Shown piece after piece: positions 41,101 to 48,401 of a DNA stretch of 64,000 bases. The first letter of the stretch is position 1. Each line of letters begins with the position of its first letter. The stretch lies in contig JAWDKM010000005.1 in NCBI GenBank assembly GCA_032464575.1, forward strand, positions 124,001 to 188,000, written 5' to 3'. This DNA is from Pontivivens sp032464575. GTDB taxonomy: Bacteria > Pseudomonadota > Alphaproteobacteria > Rhodobacterales > Rhodobacteraceae. The notes below the pieces were generated by a model, which searched no databases, was not told the origin of the DNA, and saw only the letters and a list, made by a program, of their open reading frames with translations. The position numbers were made by a program, and so were the translations under genes.

Positions 41101-43923
41101 GATCTGGATCGGCTGGCCGATCTCGCCGATGTCGATGGACAGGAGCGTGACGACATCGCCGTCCGGATCGCTCGCACCGTCGAGAAGATCGCCATAGACC
41201 GGCGTGTTCTCGTCCGTGGTCGCTTCCTGCATTTCCACGACCGGCGGCAGGTTGTCGTCGAGACCGGTGATGGTGATCGTGACCGTCGCCGTGTCGGTCG
41301 CCGGATCGGAGTACTCGAAGCCTTCGAGCAGCGCCGCGGTCAGGCCGTCGGTCGTCGTGACGATCTCGGCCCCGTCGGTGTTGTCGATGTCGTTGAGCTG
41401 CTCCAGCACCGCGTTGCTGCCGACGCCGACCGCAACATTTTTGGTGTTGTAGTCGGAAGCCAGCGCCTCGACCTCGTCGATGTAGCCGTTGCCGGTGTTG
41501 TTGGCACCGTCCGACAGGAAGTACATGACGTTGTTGTCATCGGGCTGCGCATCGACGCTCGCGTACCAGTCGTTCGCATCGAACAGGGCGCTCTCGAAGT
41601 TGGTCCAGCCACCGTCCTGGATGCTGGAGAGCGCGTCGCTCAGGTCCGAGCTGCCCGGCTGGAACGTGCCGAGGATCTGTGCATCGCCGGTGATGTTCCC
41701 GCCGGTGTCGCCGCCGGGGCGGGAACCGTCGAAGACCACGAGGCCGATGTTGATCTTGTCCGCAGGGTAGCCCAGCGCCGCGATTTGCTCGCTCAGCGCC
41801 TGGTAGGAGGCGATCTGCGCGTCGAGGATCGTGTTCGCGATGCCGTCGCCGTTCAGGTCGCCCACTGCGGTGCCCGCGAACTGGTCGCCGGTGGAGCCGG
41901 ACTTGTCGACCACGAACAGGATGTTCTGCTGCGTGAGCGAGTCCGGATCGATCGGACCCTCGATGGAGTAGTCCAGCGTGACCTGGGCGCTCTCGCCCTC
42001 GTTGAGGTACTCGTAGTCGCCGTTCGCGTCGAAGTCGATCGTGCCGTCCGCGTTGATCATCACGCGGCCGCCCTCGGTGAGGTCGATCCACTCGCCGACA
42101 TTGCCGGCCTGGCCGTTGACCTGGACCACCGGACCCGGCTCGGCGCCGTCGGAGCGGCTGTCGTTGTCGAGCACGTTGCCCTCGACATCGCCCGCGCCCT
42201 CGTCCTCCGTCACGGTGTAGGCGTCATTCACCGCGTCGACCGTGACAGCCGGGGAGCCGTCGGAGAGGCCGTCGATTGTGATCGTCGCCGTCGCGGTGTC
42301 GGTGAGGTAGGTCGTCTCCTCGCCGGCCGTGGTGTAGACGATATCGTCGATCGCGCCGGAGCCCGACATCTCGATGACCATCTCGGACACGCCCTCGACG
42401 TTGAACGTCTGGGTGCCCTGCCCGCCATTGCCGGTCGTGTTGCCATCGATGGTGGTGATGAGGTTGCCGTCGGCGTCGTAGAACTTGATCTTGTTCGTCT
42501 CGCCGTGGTCGATGTCGACCCAGGTGAGCTGCTCGACCGTCGCCGGCTCGTCGAAGGCCAGCGTCAGCGAGCCGCCCTGCGCGTTGTCGTCGGCATCCGA
42601 CGACATGTTGTCCTCGGAGATGATCAGGATGTTGCCCTGGTCGTCCGTCGCGAGGTCGCTGTCGCCGCCCGTCGGGTTGTAGCTGTCGAAGATCATCGCC
42701 TCGTCGGCCTGACCGTCGTTCTCGCGGCCTCGGGCCCATGCGGAGATGGTCACGCCGTCGATGTCGTTCGTGATGACCTCGCCGGAGCTGAAGCCCTCGA
42801 AGTCGATGGTGTGCGTCACCGGGTTGGAGCCCACGACGTCGACCGACTGCACGGTGTACTCGAAGGTGAAGGTGTCGACGTCGCCGTCGTTCATCGCCTG
42901 GGCGTCGTCGCCCGGCGTGTAGGTGAAGGTGCCGTCGGCGTTCACCACGATGGTGCCGGTGTAGCCGTTGGCGGTGGTCACCTCGATCGCCTCGCCGATG
43001 GCGCCGATGGAGATGCCCTGCAGGCTCACCGCGTCGCCATCCACGTCGAAAGCGCCGTCCATGATGTTGCCGTCGACCGGCGTGTCTTCGTCCGTGCGCA
43101 CCGCCTGATCGACTGCGACGGGGGCGTCGTTCACGCCCACGACCTCGATGGTCAGCGTCGCCGAATCGGTCAGGTTGTCGGAGTTCTCGACGGTGTAGGT
43201 GATGGAGACGGTGGCCGTCTCGCCCGCGCCCAGCGCGTCGAAGTCGCCTGCCGCGTCGAAGTCGACGGAGCCGTCCGCCGCGATCATCACGCGGCCGCCC
43301 TCGGGCAGGTCGACCCAAACGCCGACGAGCTCTGCCTCGCCGTCAACGCCCTTCACCACCAGTGCCTCGGAGGTGTTGGAGCTGTCGTTGAGCAGGACGT
43401 TGATGTCGAAGTCGCCCGCGCCCTCGGTCTCGGAGACCTGCAGGAAGTCGTTGACGGCCTCCGGATCGACCGGCGCACCGTCGGTGATCTCGCCGCCGTC
43501 CAGGCAGTGGTAGGACAGCGACCCGCAGTCGCCGTAGTAGGCCGTGGCGGTCAGCGTCACGCCCTCGGGGGGAACGTTGCCGTAGAACGTGAAGTGGTCG
43601 TTGCCGCCATCGGGCAGGTTCGTGCCCTCGATCTCGATCATGTAGTAGGTCTTGCCGTCAGACCCCTGCATGACGAAGTAGCCTTCCCAGTAGACGTTCC
43701 CGGCGTCCACCCACTCGCCGTCGTCGTTCAGCCAGCCGGGCTGATGGTCCGAGCCCTGCTCCCGCGCGCCGCGATCACCTGCGAGACCCCAATCATTGTC
43801 CTCGACATAGATCTCGGCATCCGCGCCCTCGTAGACGAAGCTTTCCCCCACCCCGAAGTTGTTGTCCGTCCGGATCTCGGACTCCTTGATGACGGTAAAG
43901 CTGTTCCAGCTGTAGTTCGACAT
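38161..43923 (-). CDS. Giant acidic repeat protein with two von Willebrand A domains (putative type I-secreted adhesin)
   Basis: 1920 residues, strongly Asp/Glu-rich, with no N-terminal signal. The N-terminus (1-150) is a unique domain with Cys pairs. Cadherin/VCBS-like repeats follow, each with VNDAPVA-type entry, GDLLDGASDxDGD and NADGTFTFTSTDxS motifs. A jelly-roll-like insert occupies about 385-540. VWA domain 1 (about 667-875) has MIDAS DKSGST. Six repeats of about 120 residues run from about 886 to 1700. VWA domain 2 (about 1733-1905) has MIDAS DASFS. The tail ends ALEDDLYALT, compatible with a C-terminal type I secretion signal, but no transporter is nearby. An adhesin or matrix protein is likely. 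ATG at 43923 has GGAAGGGG upstream. Confidence 0.9.
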   Translation of the reverse strand: MSNYSWNSFTVIKESEIRTDNNFGVGESFVYEGADAEIYVEDNDWGLAGDRGAREQGSDHQPGWLNDDGEWVDAGNVYWEGYFVMQGSDGKTYYMIEIEGTNLPDGGNDHFTFYGNVPPEGVTLTATAYYGDCGSLSYHCLDGGEITDGAPVDPEAVNDFLQVSETEGAGDFDINVLLNDSSNTSEALVVKGVDGEAELVGVWVDLPEGGRVMIAADGSVDFDAAGDFDALGAGETATVSITYTVENSDNLTDSATLTIEVVGVNDAPVAVDQAVRTDEDTPVDGNIMDGAFDVDGDAVSLQGISIGAIGEAIEVTTANGYTGTIVVNADGTFTYTPGDDAQAMNDGDVDTFTFEYTVQSVDVVGSNPVTHTIDFEGFSSGEVITNDIDGVTISAWARGRENDGQADEAMIFDSYNPTGGDSDLATDDQGNILIISEDNMSSDADDNAQGGSLTLAFDEPATVEQLTWVDIDHGETNKIKFYDADGNLITTIDGNTTGNGGQGTQTFNVEGVSEMVIEMSGSGAIDDIVYTTAGEETTYLTDTATATITIDGLSDGSPAVTVDAVNDAYTVTEDEGAGDVEGNVLDNDSRSDGAEPGPVVQVNGQAGNVGEWIDLTEGGRVMINADGTIDFDANGDYEYLNEGESAQVTLDYSIEGPIDPDSLTQQNILFVVDKSGSTGDQFAGTAVGDLNGDGIANTILDAQIASYQALSEQIAALGYPADKINIGLVVFDGSRPGGDTGGNITGDAQILGTFQPGSSDLSDALSSIQDGGWTNFESALFDANDWYASVDAQPDDNNVMYFLSDGANNTGNGYIDEVEALASDYNTKNVAVGVGSNAVLEQLNDIDNTDGAEIVTTTDGLTAALLEGFEYSDPATDTATVTITITGLDDNLPPVVEMQEATTDENTPVYGDLLDGASDPDGDVVTLLSIDIGEIGQPIQITTDGGRNGTLTVTADGLFEFVPDGIDLDLGETDTFSFGFTGTDGELTDSNIAKITITGLNDGPSAKAQVASTDEAAADGTPNSVSGDLLDGASDADGDTITLKEISVGEIGEEISIVTDGGKTGTLVVNPDGTFTFTSTDSSMDVGETDTYTFEFTVSSSGGTTEQTDTKTATITINGLNDAPVAIDQAVETNEQNDQGLESSVSGDLLDGASDVDGDVVSLSSTSIGAIGETVSVVTDSGKSGELTINADGTFTFTSTDESLDKGETDTLTFTFTVESSGGTTVQTDEATAVVTINGVNVAPVAVDYAGTISEQNDQGLTSEISGDLLAGATDADGDAISIFSTTLGAIGETVEVTTTGGNTALLTVNADGTFTLVSTDDSMDLTETDTVEFDFTVVSSGGVTDQFDTKSATITIEGVNVGPVAEDKVYEVFEANDQNLDSTVSGDLLAAATDADGDAISLKSTTLGTIGERVAVTTDGGQPGFLTINADGTFTFESASDDLDLGQTDTITFDFEVVSSGGAVEQTDLKTATININGVNVPPVAVDKAATIGEDEKAQFNLLVDASDADGDEVTLMGISDGLVVSDGAIVRNDVVTEGGRTGTLTVLSDGRVIFDPSVAMAEDMNDGDTDTFTFTFTVASSDGGVVQTDTKTATITILGADDNNPPEATGEVLSINEDEVASSEIFGDTPLATDPDDGDTLQLIEINGQSFTAGSEITLTSQENDYDGTLVVNADGTFSFDPGDSFLALNEGEKETVTFDYTVADDAGETASATITIEVNGLSDEPGTDVNVIFLIDASFSMFASDPGAENDANGDSSLGKIDMAIDTALLVAEGSGFVYADFDDTLTLDTSYYAYGDLVDQVNMPNDIDIARGDSSDLSSALEYLQTQLDPNARNHIYILTDDYRTDAGAVAAATALTSDWNADIEAIAIGSDANTVTSLAELDADGYVSQVTEDFDILDVAIDEEYALEDDLYALT
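39120..40930 (-). repeat. Tandem 360-bp coding repeats in the giant gene
   Basis: Units begin near 40930, 40570, 40205, 39845, 39485 and 39120 with a spacing of 360-365 bp. Each encodes the same order of motifs (G-(L/V)-N-x-x-PVA, SGDLL-GA-D-DGD, ADGTFTF-S). Neighbouring units share long near-identical DNA blocks, so they are prone to unit loss or gain. Confidence 0.75.
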
Positions 43924-43992
43924 GGTTCCCCTTCCGGACCCCACGGTCCCAGTTGGCGCGGGGGCCCCACTCCCCACTGATGCGTCAAATTT

Positions 43993-44008
43993 GTGGTAAA
44001 TTCACCAC
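43993..44008. promoter_or_regulatory. 16-bp operator-like palindrome upstream of the giant gene
   Basis: GTGGTAAATTCACCAC has 5-bp perfect outer arms (GTGGT/ACCAC) around an AT core. It lies 70-85 bases before the giant-protein ATG in an AT-richer region. A transcription-factor site is plausible, but the factor is unknown. Confidence 0.4.
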
Positions 44009-44130
44009 GCGCTATGGCTCGGATACCGGCCAATCTGGGCCGAAATGTGTTCAAGTAGAGCCCGGATTTGGGCGTAATGTACCGCCGCCATTGCACTTTT
44101 CGGAGTGCGCCAAGAAAGGTGATCAGTCAA

Positions 44131-44160
44131 TAAAAAGCCTGCCCCAACGCGGGGGCAGGC
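44131..44160 (-). terminator. Rho-independent terminator of the nucleotidase gene
   Basis: On the minus strand GCCTGCCCC-CGCGTT-GGGGCAGGC is followed by TTTTTA. The hairpin begins 26 bases after the nucleotidase stop codon and is one of the clearest intrinsic terminators in the window. Confidence 0.85.
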
Positions 44161-44185
44161 CGTGTTTTACAATCGTGGGGAGGTA

Positions 44186-45778
44186 TCAGTTCTCGCTGAT
44201 ACGCCCGTCGGTATAGGGCTCATAGCCCTCCTGATTCCCCAAATAGTCCGCGACAACTACTTCGAGGCCCGGACCGTAGTCGTAGGCGTTCTGCCCCTCT
44301 TGCGCGAATACTGCGTAGCCATCACCACCTCCGCGCATATAGTTGTTCGATACTACACCATAGGTTGTATCGGGATCGATGGCCGAGAAGCTCCCGTCCT
44401 CGCCCTCGACCTCCACGGACACGATGCGGCTGCCCGGTTCCGCCGCCGGATCCCAAGTGTAGCGCAGACCCGACACCTGTGGGAAACGGCCCGCACCGTC
44501 CTCCACCTGGCCGACCCCGTTCTCCAGCGCCGCGACGATGCCAGCGCCCGTCAGCTCGAAGGTGGCGATGGTGTTCTGGAAGGGCAGGACGGTCATGACC
44601 TCGCCCATCGTGATCTCGCCCTCGTCGATGGAGGCCCGCAGGCCGCCGCCGTTCTGGATGGCGATCTGCACGCCCTGGTCGCGCACCCGGTCGAGCATGG
44701 CGTCGGCGACGAGGTTGCCCATCTCGCACTCGCCCGCCCGGCAGGAGCCGCGCTCGCCGTCGATGGGCGCCGTGGTCTCGGCCACGACCTCGGCCCGGAT
44801 CTCGTCGAGCGGGCCGGCGAGCTCCGCGACCCGCGCCGCGATCTCCTCGTCCGCCCCAACGGAGGCGTCGAGCAGCACCGTGTCGCCCGTGGCGTCGGTC
44901 ACGTTGCCCTCGTCGTCGAAGGTCAGGTGCAGCTCGCCCACATACTTGGAATAGGCATAGGCCGTCACCACCGGCACGAAGTCGCCGTCCGGTCCCGTCG
45001 CCCAGTAGGGATAGGTCATGTCCGCATCCGGGTCCGAGGAGGACGCAAAGGTGTGCGAGTGCCCGCCCACCACCGCGTCGAGGCCCGAGACGCTCTCGGC
45101 GATCTCGATGTCCTTGGTGATGCCCACATGGGTCAGCGCGATGATCTTGGTCACGCCCTGCTCGGTGAGCTCGTCCACATGCTGCTGCAGCACCTCGATC
45201 TCGTCCGAGAAGATCACATTCGGCCCCGGCGAGGAGGTCTCGACCGTGTCGGTGGCGAGGGCGGAGATCACGCCGACCTGCTCGCCGCCGACCTCCAGGA
45301 TCACATAGGGCTCGACCTTGCCGGTCAGCTCCGGCTCCTGCCCCACGCTGATATTGCCGGAGATTACCGGGAACTCCGCCGCGTCGATGAACCGGCCCAG
45401 TGCGACGGGACCGTCGTCGAACTCGTGGTTGCCCACGGCCATGACGTCGTAGCCGGTCGCGTTCATGAACTCGACGGCCGCCTCGCCCTTGTAGGTGGTG
45501 TAGAACAGCGAGCCCTGGAACGGATCGCCCGCATCCATCACCAGCACGTTCTCGTTCTCGGCGCGCAGGTCGTCGATGGCCGTCTTGATCCGCGCGACGC
45601 CGCCGAAGCACTCGCCTGCGGCGTCGTCCTCGGCCGAGCAGGTCGAATCGAAGCGGTTGATAGGCTCGATCCGGCTGTGGACATCGTTGGTGTGAAGGAT
45701 GGTGAGGCTGAACTCGGCCGAGGCCGCAGTCGCCACGAGGCAAAGCGCCGTGGTCGCTAGAATGCGCGCACGTGTCAT
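44186..45778 (-). CDS. Secreted bifunctional metallophosphatase/5'-nucleotidase
   Basis: A 530-residue periplasmic enzyme of the UshA type. A signal peptide (MTRARILATTALCLVATAASA) precedes the metallophosphatase domain. Metal motifs are LHTNDVHSR (about 28-36), DAGDPFQGSLF, GNHEFD and GGHSHTF. The C-terminal 5'-nucleotidase domain has NGGGLRASIDEGEIT and FQNTIATFELTG for substrate binding. It should hydrolyse extracellular nucleotides and recover phosphate and nucleosides. AAGGAGA precedes the ATG at 45778; the longer frame to 45853 is less likely. A strong terminator follows. Confidence 0.93.
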   Translation of the reverse strand: MTRARILATTALCLVATAASAEFSLTILHTNDVHSRIEPINRFDSTCSAEDDAAGECFGGVARIKTAIDDLRAENENVLVMDAGDPFQGSLFYTTYKGEAAVEFMNATGYDVMAVGNHEFDDGPVALGRFIDAAEFPVISGNISVGQEPELTGKVEPYVILEVGGEQVGVISALATDTVETSSPGPNVIFSDEIEVLQQHVDELTEQGVTKIIALTHVGITKDIEIAESVSGLDAVVGGHSHTFASSSDPDADMTYPYWATGPDGDFVPVVTAYAYSKYVGELHLTFDDEGNVTDATGDTVLLDASVGADEEIAARVAELAGPLDEIRAEVVAETTAPIDGERGSCRAGECEMGNLVADAMLDRVRDQGVQIAIQNGGGLRASIDEGEITMGEVMTVLPFQNTIATFELTGAGIVAALENGVGQVEDGAGRFPQVSGLRYTWDPAAEPGSRIVSVEVEGEDGSFSAIDPDTTYGVVSNNYMRGGGDGYAVFAQEGQNAYDYGPGLEVVVADYLGNQEGYEPYTDGRISEN

Positions 45779-45933
45779 TGGGGGTTCTCCTTGTTGGGTC
45801 CGGCCCCGAGGGCCCGGTTTGTCCACAATGGAAAAACCCGCGCGCGCAATCAACGCATCGTGAGATTTCCCCGGCGTGAACCGACGGTGCGCGCAGATGT
45901 ACTAACTATCCAACCAGTCAGGAGGATCACGCC

Positions 45934-46482
45934 ATGTCGCTTGCCCGTTTCGCCCTCGCCACCCTCGCGGCCCTCGCCGCCTGCGGCTCCGTCGTGCCCC
46001 GCGGGGGCGAACGTGCCTTCGTCGACGGCCAGGCCCTGACCGTGGCCAGTTCCGAGGTTGCCCTCGTCTCCGACCGGTTTCGGGAATTCACGGGCGGCGG
46101 CGTCGCCGATCTCTATGCCGTGCTGCGCCCGGCGGGCAGCGTGACGGCGGTCTGCGGCTATGCCCGCGTGCGCGGCAACGGCGTCTCCCAGCGCGTCTTC
46201 GACAACGCGTTCGAGGATGTCGCGGTGCGCATCCCCGGCACCCGTCTCGTGGGCGCAACCGACTACTTCCCCGTCGTGCGCGCCGACAGCCCCGCCCCCG
46301 ACATCCTGCCCTGCTACGCCACCCGCGTCGCCTGGACCGAGGAGGTTGCCGAGGCGACGCCCGATTTCGACTACAACTGCCGCGACGGGGATGACGAGCG
46401 GCGGCGCAACGGCATCGTCGTCGATATCTTAAACGATCGGGACTGCCCGATCTTCGAGGAGCGCATCAGCTTCGATTTCTGA
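45934..46482 (+). CDS. Putative lipoprotein, hypothetical
   Basis: A 182-residue protein with a lipoprotein signal (MSLARFALATLAALAAC, lipobox LAAC, Cys17 modified). The mature part has several Cys (VCGYARVRG, ILPCYATRV, DYNCRDGDD, NDRDCPIFEE) that could form disulfides, and a mixed beta pattern ending ERISFDF. I do not recognise the family. An AGGAGGATC ribosome site precedes the ATG. It is divergent from the nucleotidase and ahead of the aminotransferase by 82 bases. Confidence 0.75.
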   Translation: MSLARFALATLAALAACGSVVPRGGERAFVDGQALTVASSEVALVSDRFREFTGGGVADLYAVLRPAGSVTAVCGYARVRGNGVSQRVFDNAFEDVAVRIPGTRLVGATDYFPVVRADSPAPDILPCYATRVAWTEEVAEATPDFDYNCRDGDDERRRNGIVVDILNDRDCPIFEERISFDF

Positions 46483-46564
46483 GCCGAATGGCCCGCATCA
46501 CGCGGCGCGGGGTTGCGGCCCCGCCCGCCCTCCGTCACGCTTCGGTGGCAGAGGAGGACGCGCC

Positions 46565-47941
46565 ATGACAAAGCCGCTCACCAACATGCAGACCCGCGAT
46601 GTCGAGGCGCTGCTGCACCCCTACACCAATGCGGTCATGCACCGCGAAGTCGGCGCCCATGTGATCGAGCGCGGCGAGGGCGTCTACGTCTATGACGACC
46701 AGGGCCGCCGCTTCATCGAAGGCATGGCCGGTCTCTGGTGCTGCGGCCTCGGCTTCGGCGACCGGGAGCTGATCGAGACGGCGCAGGCGCAGCTTGAAAA
46801 GCTGCCCTACTACCACCTCTTCGGCGGCCGCTCCCACGAGCCCGCCATCGAGCTCGCCGAGAAGATCAAGGATCTCGCCCCCGGCATGGCCCGCGTCTTC
46901 TATCAGTCCTCGGGCAGCGAGGCGAACGAGACCCAGATCAAGCTCGCCTGGTACTACAACAACGCCATGGGCCGCCCGGACAAGAAGAAGATCATCAGCC
47001 GGGTGAAGGGTTATCACGGCGTCTCCATCGTCAGCGCCAGCCTCACCGGCCTGCCCTACAATCACAAGAGCTTCGACCTGCCGGTCGACCGCATTCACCA
47101 TACCGCGACGCCCCACCACTGGCGCGGGGCGGAGCCGGGCGAGGGCGAGGCCGACTTCTCCGCCCGCCTCGCCCGCGAGCTCGACGAGATGATCGAGGCC
47201 GAGGGCCCCGACACCGTCGCCGCCTTCATCGCCGAGCCCGTGATGGGTGCCGGCGGCGTCATCGTCCCGCCAGAAGGCTATTTCGAGGCGATCACGCCGG
47301 TGCTCGCCAAGCACGACGTCCTCTGCATCGCCGACGAGGTGATCTGCGGCTTCGGCCGGACCGGCGAGTGGTTCGGCCACCAGCGCCTCGGCATGAAACC
47401 CAACGCGATCTCGATGGCCAAGCAGCTCACGGGGGGCTACGTGCCGCTGTCCGCCGTCGCCATCGACGCGGACATGGCCGAGGTAATCGAGCGCCACACG
47501 GGCGAGGTCGGCCTCTTCGGCCACGGCTTCACCTATGGCGGGCATCCGCTGGGCTGCGCCGTGGGCTCAGCGGCCATCGACATCTACCGCCGCCGCGACA
47601 TCCCCGCCCGCGTCCGCGCGCTGGAGCCCGAATTCCAGCGCCGCCTGCGCAGCTACGCCGACCACCCGCTGGTCGGCGAGGCCCGCGGCCTCGGCCTCCT
47701 CGGCGCACTGGAGCTCACACCCGGCGGCACCGCGACCTTCGACCCCATGGGCAAGGTCGGCCCCTACCTCGCCATGCGCCTCCTCGAACACGGCGTCATC
47801 CTTCGCGCCATCGGCGACACCCTCGCCTTCTGCCCCCCGATGACGATCAGCGAGGACGAACTCGACCAACTCTTCGCCCCCATCGAACAATGCCTCGACG
47901 AAACCCTGCACTGGGCCAAGCGAGAGGGGATGATGAGCTGA
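46565..47941 (+). CDS. Class III omega-aminotransferase (aspartate aminotransferase family)
   Basis: A 458-residue PLP-dependent fold-type I transaminase. Characteristic segments are LWCCGLGFGDRELIE near residue 60, YQSSGSEANETQIKLAW (phosphate-binding region), YHGVSIVSASLTGL, IADEVICGFGRTGEWFGHQ with the PLP Asp, and MAKQLTGGYVPLSA with the Schiff-base Lys near residue 285. Enzymes of this sequence type move amino groups from omega-amines such as putrescine, beta-alanine, GABA or taurine to pyruvate; the exact donor is uncertain. The ATG lies 7 bases after GAGGAGGACG. Confidence 0.93.
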   Translation: MTKPLTNMQTRDVEALLHPYTNAVMHREVGAHVIERGEGVYVYDDQGRRFIEGMAGLWCCGLGFGDRELIETAQAQLEKLPYYHLFGGRSHEPAIELAEKIKDLAPGMARVFYQSSGSEANETQIKLAWYYNNAMGRPDKKKIISRVKGYHGVSIVSASLTGLPYNHKSFDLPVDRIHHTATPHHWRGAEPGEGEADFSARLARELDEMIEAEGPDTVAAFIAEPVMGAGGVIVPPEGYFEAITPVLAKHDVLCIADEVICGFGRTGEWFGHQRLGMKPNAISMAKQLTGGYVPLSAVAIDADMAEVIERHTGEVGLFGHGFTYGGHPLGCAVGSAAIDIYRRRDIPARVRALEPEFQRRLRSYADHPLVGEARGLGLLGALELTPGGTATFDPMGKVGPYLAMRLLEHGVILRAIGDTLAFCPPMTISEDELDQLFAPIEQCLDETLHWAKREGMMS

Positions 47942-47945
47942 GCGC

Positions 47946-47996
47946 AAGAATTTTCAGACGAAAATTCTTCAAGAAAGTCTTTCAATAAAAGACTTT
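47946..47996. terminator. Two consecutive AT-rich perfect palindromes
   Basis: AAGAATTTTC-AGAC-GAAAATTCTT (47946-47969) is followed by AAAGTCTTT-CAATA-AAAGACTTT (47974-47996). They fill the gap between the convergent aminotransferase and DUF6324 genes. AT-rich stems in a GC-rich genome and the A/T flanks suit a bidirectional terminator. Confidence 0.6.
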
Positions 47997-48012
47997 GGAG
48001 ATCGACCGAAAC

Positions 48013-48210
48013 CTACTTCCGCTTCTTCCCCATCTTCCGGGCCTGCGCCGCCGCCGCCTTCAGCTCCTCCGCGATCTCGTCGGCCTCGTCGGGATCGAAG
48101 TCGAGAGGCAGCTCCACGCCGTCTCCCTCGACGTAGAGGCGCACCATGCCCCGGTCGGTCGGGCCGATCTGCAGGTTCGCCGCGATGTCGCTTTCGCTGT
48201 TGATGCCCAT
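48013..48210 (-). CDS. DUF6324 family protein
   Basis: A 65-residue soluble protein recognised as DUF6324 of Rhodobacterales. It begins MGINSESDIAANLQIGPTD, continues with a short beta strand (GMVRLYVEGDGVELPLDF) and ends in a basic helix (AEELKAAAAQARKMGKKRK). Function unknown. The AAGGAG ribosome site supports the ATG at 48210 over the longer frame to 48234. It is divergent from tRNA-His. Confidence 0.85.
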   Translation of the reverse strand: MGINSESDIAANLQIGPTDRGMVRLYVEGDGVELPLDFDPDEADEIAEELKAAAAQARKMGKKRK

Positions 48211-48268
48211 GGCGCAATCTCCTTTGCGCGCCACGTATAGCGGGACGCGGCGGCTGTCCAGATCGCCC

Positions 48269-48297
48269 CTTGCAATCGGACAGGCCCGGCGGTATCT
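48269..48297 (+). promoter_or_regulatory. Promoter of tRNA-His
   Basis: CTTGCA (48269-48274) and GTATCT (48292-48297) are separated by 17 bases. The predicted start near 48304 is only a few bases before the mature tRNA, leaving almost no leader. Confidence 0.45.
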
Positions 48298-48308
48298 CGC
48301 AGGCCAGT

Positions 48309-48385
48309 GCCGACATAGCTCAGTAGGTTAGAGCGCTTGATTGTGGATCAAGAGGTCCCCCGTTCGAGCCGGGGTGTCGGTACCA
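48309..48385 (+). tRNA. tRNA-His (anticodon GTG), alphaproteobacterial type
   Basis: A 77-nt cloverleaf including encoded CCA. The anticodon arm CTTGA-TTGTGGA-TCAAG presents GTG. The acceptor stem GCCGACA/TGTCGGT starts with G1-U72, the discriminator is A73, and the base before position 1 is T, so the near-universal G-1:C73 identity pair of tRNA-His is missing. This is a known feature of a subset of alphaproteobacteria, whose histidyl-tRNA synthetase is adapted to it. Confidence 0.96.
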
Positions 48386-48401
48386 TCCCCTCCGAACCGC
48401 T

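Noticed and set aside
38161..43923. RTX toxin reading of the giant protein
   Set aside because: No GGxGxDxLx nonapeptide repeats are present; the repeats are cadherin/VCBS-like.
41785..43980. A 731-codon plus-strand frame opposite the giant repeat gene
   Set aside because: Low-complexity Val/Asp/His/Arg mirror of the Asp-rich repeats.
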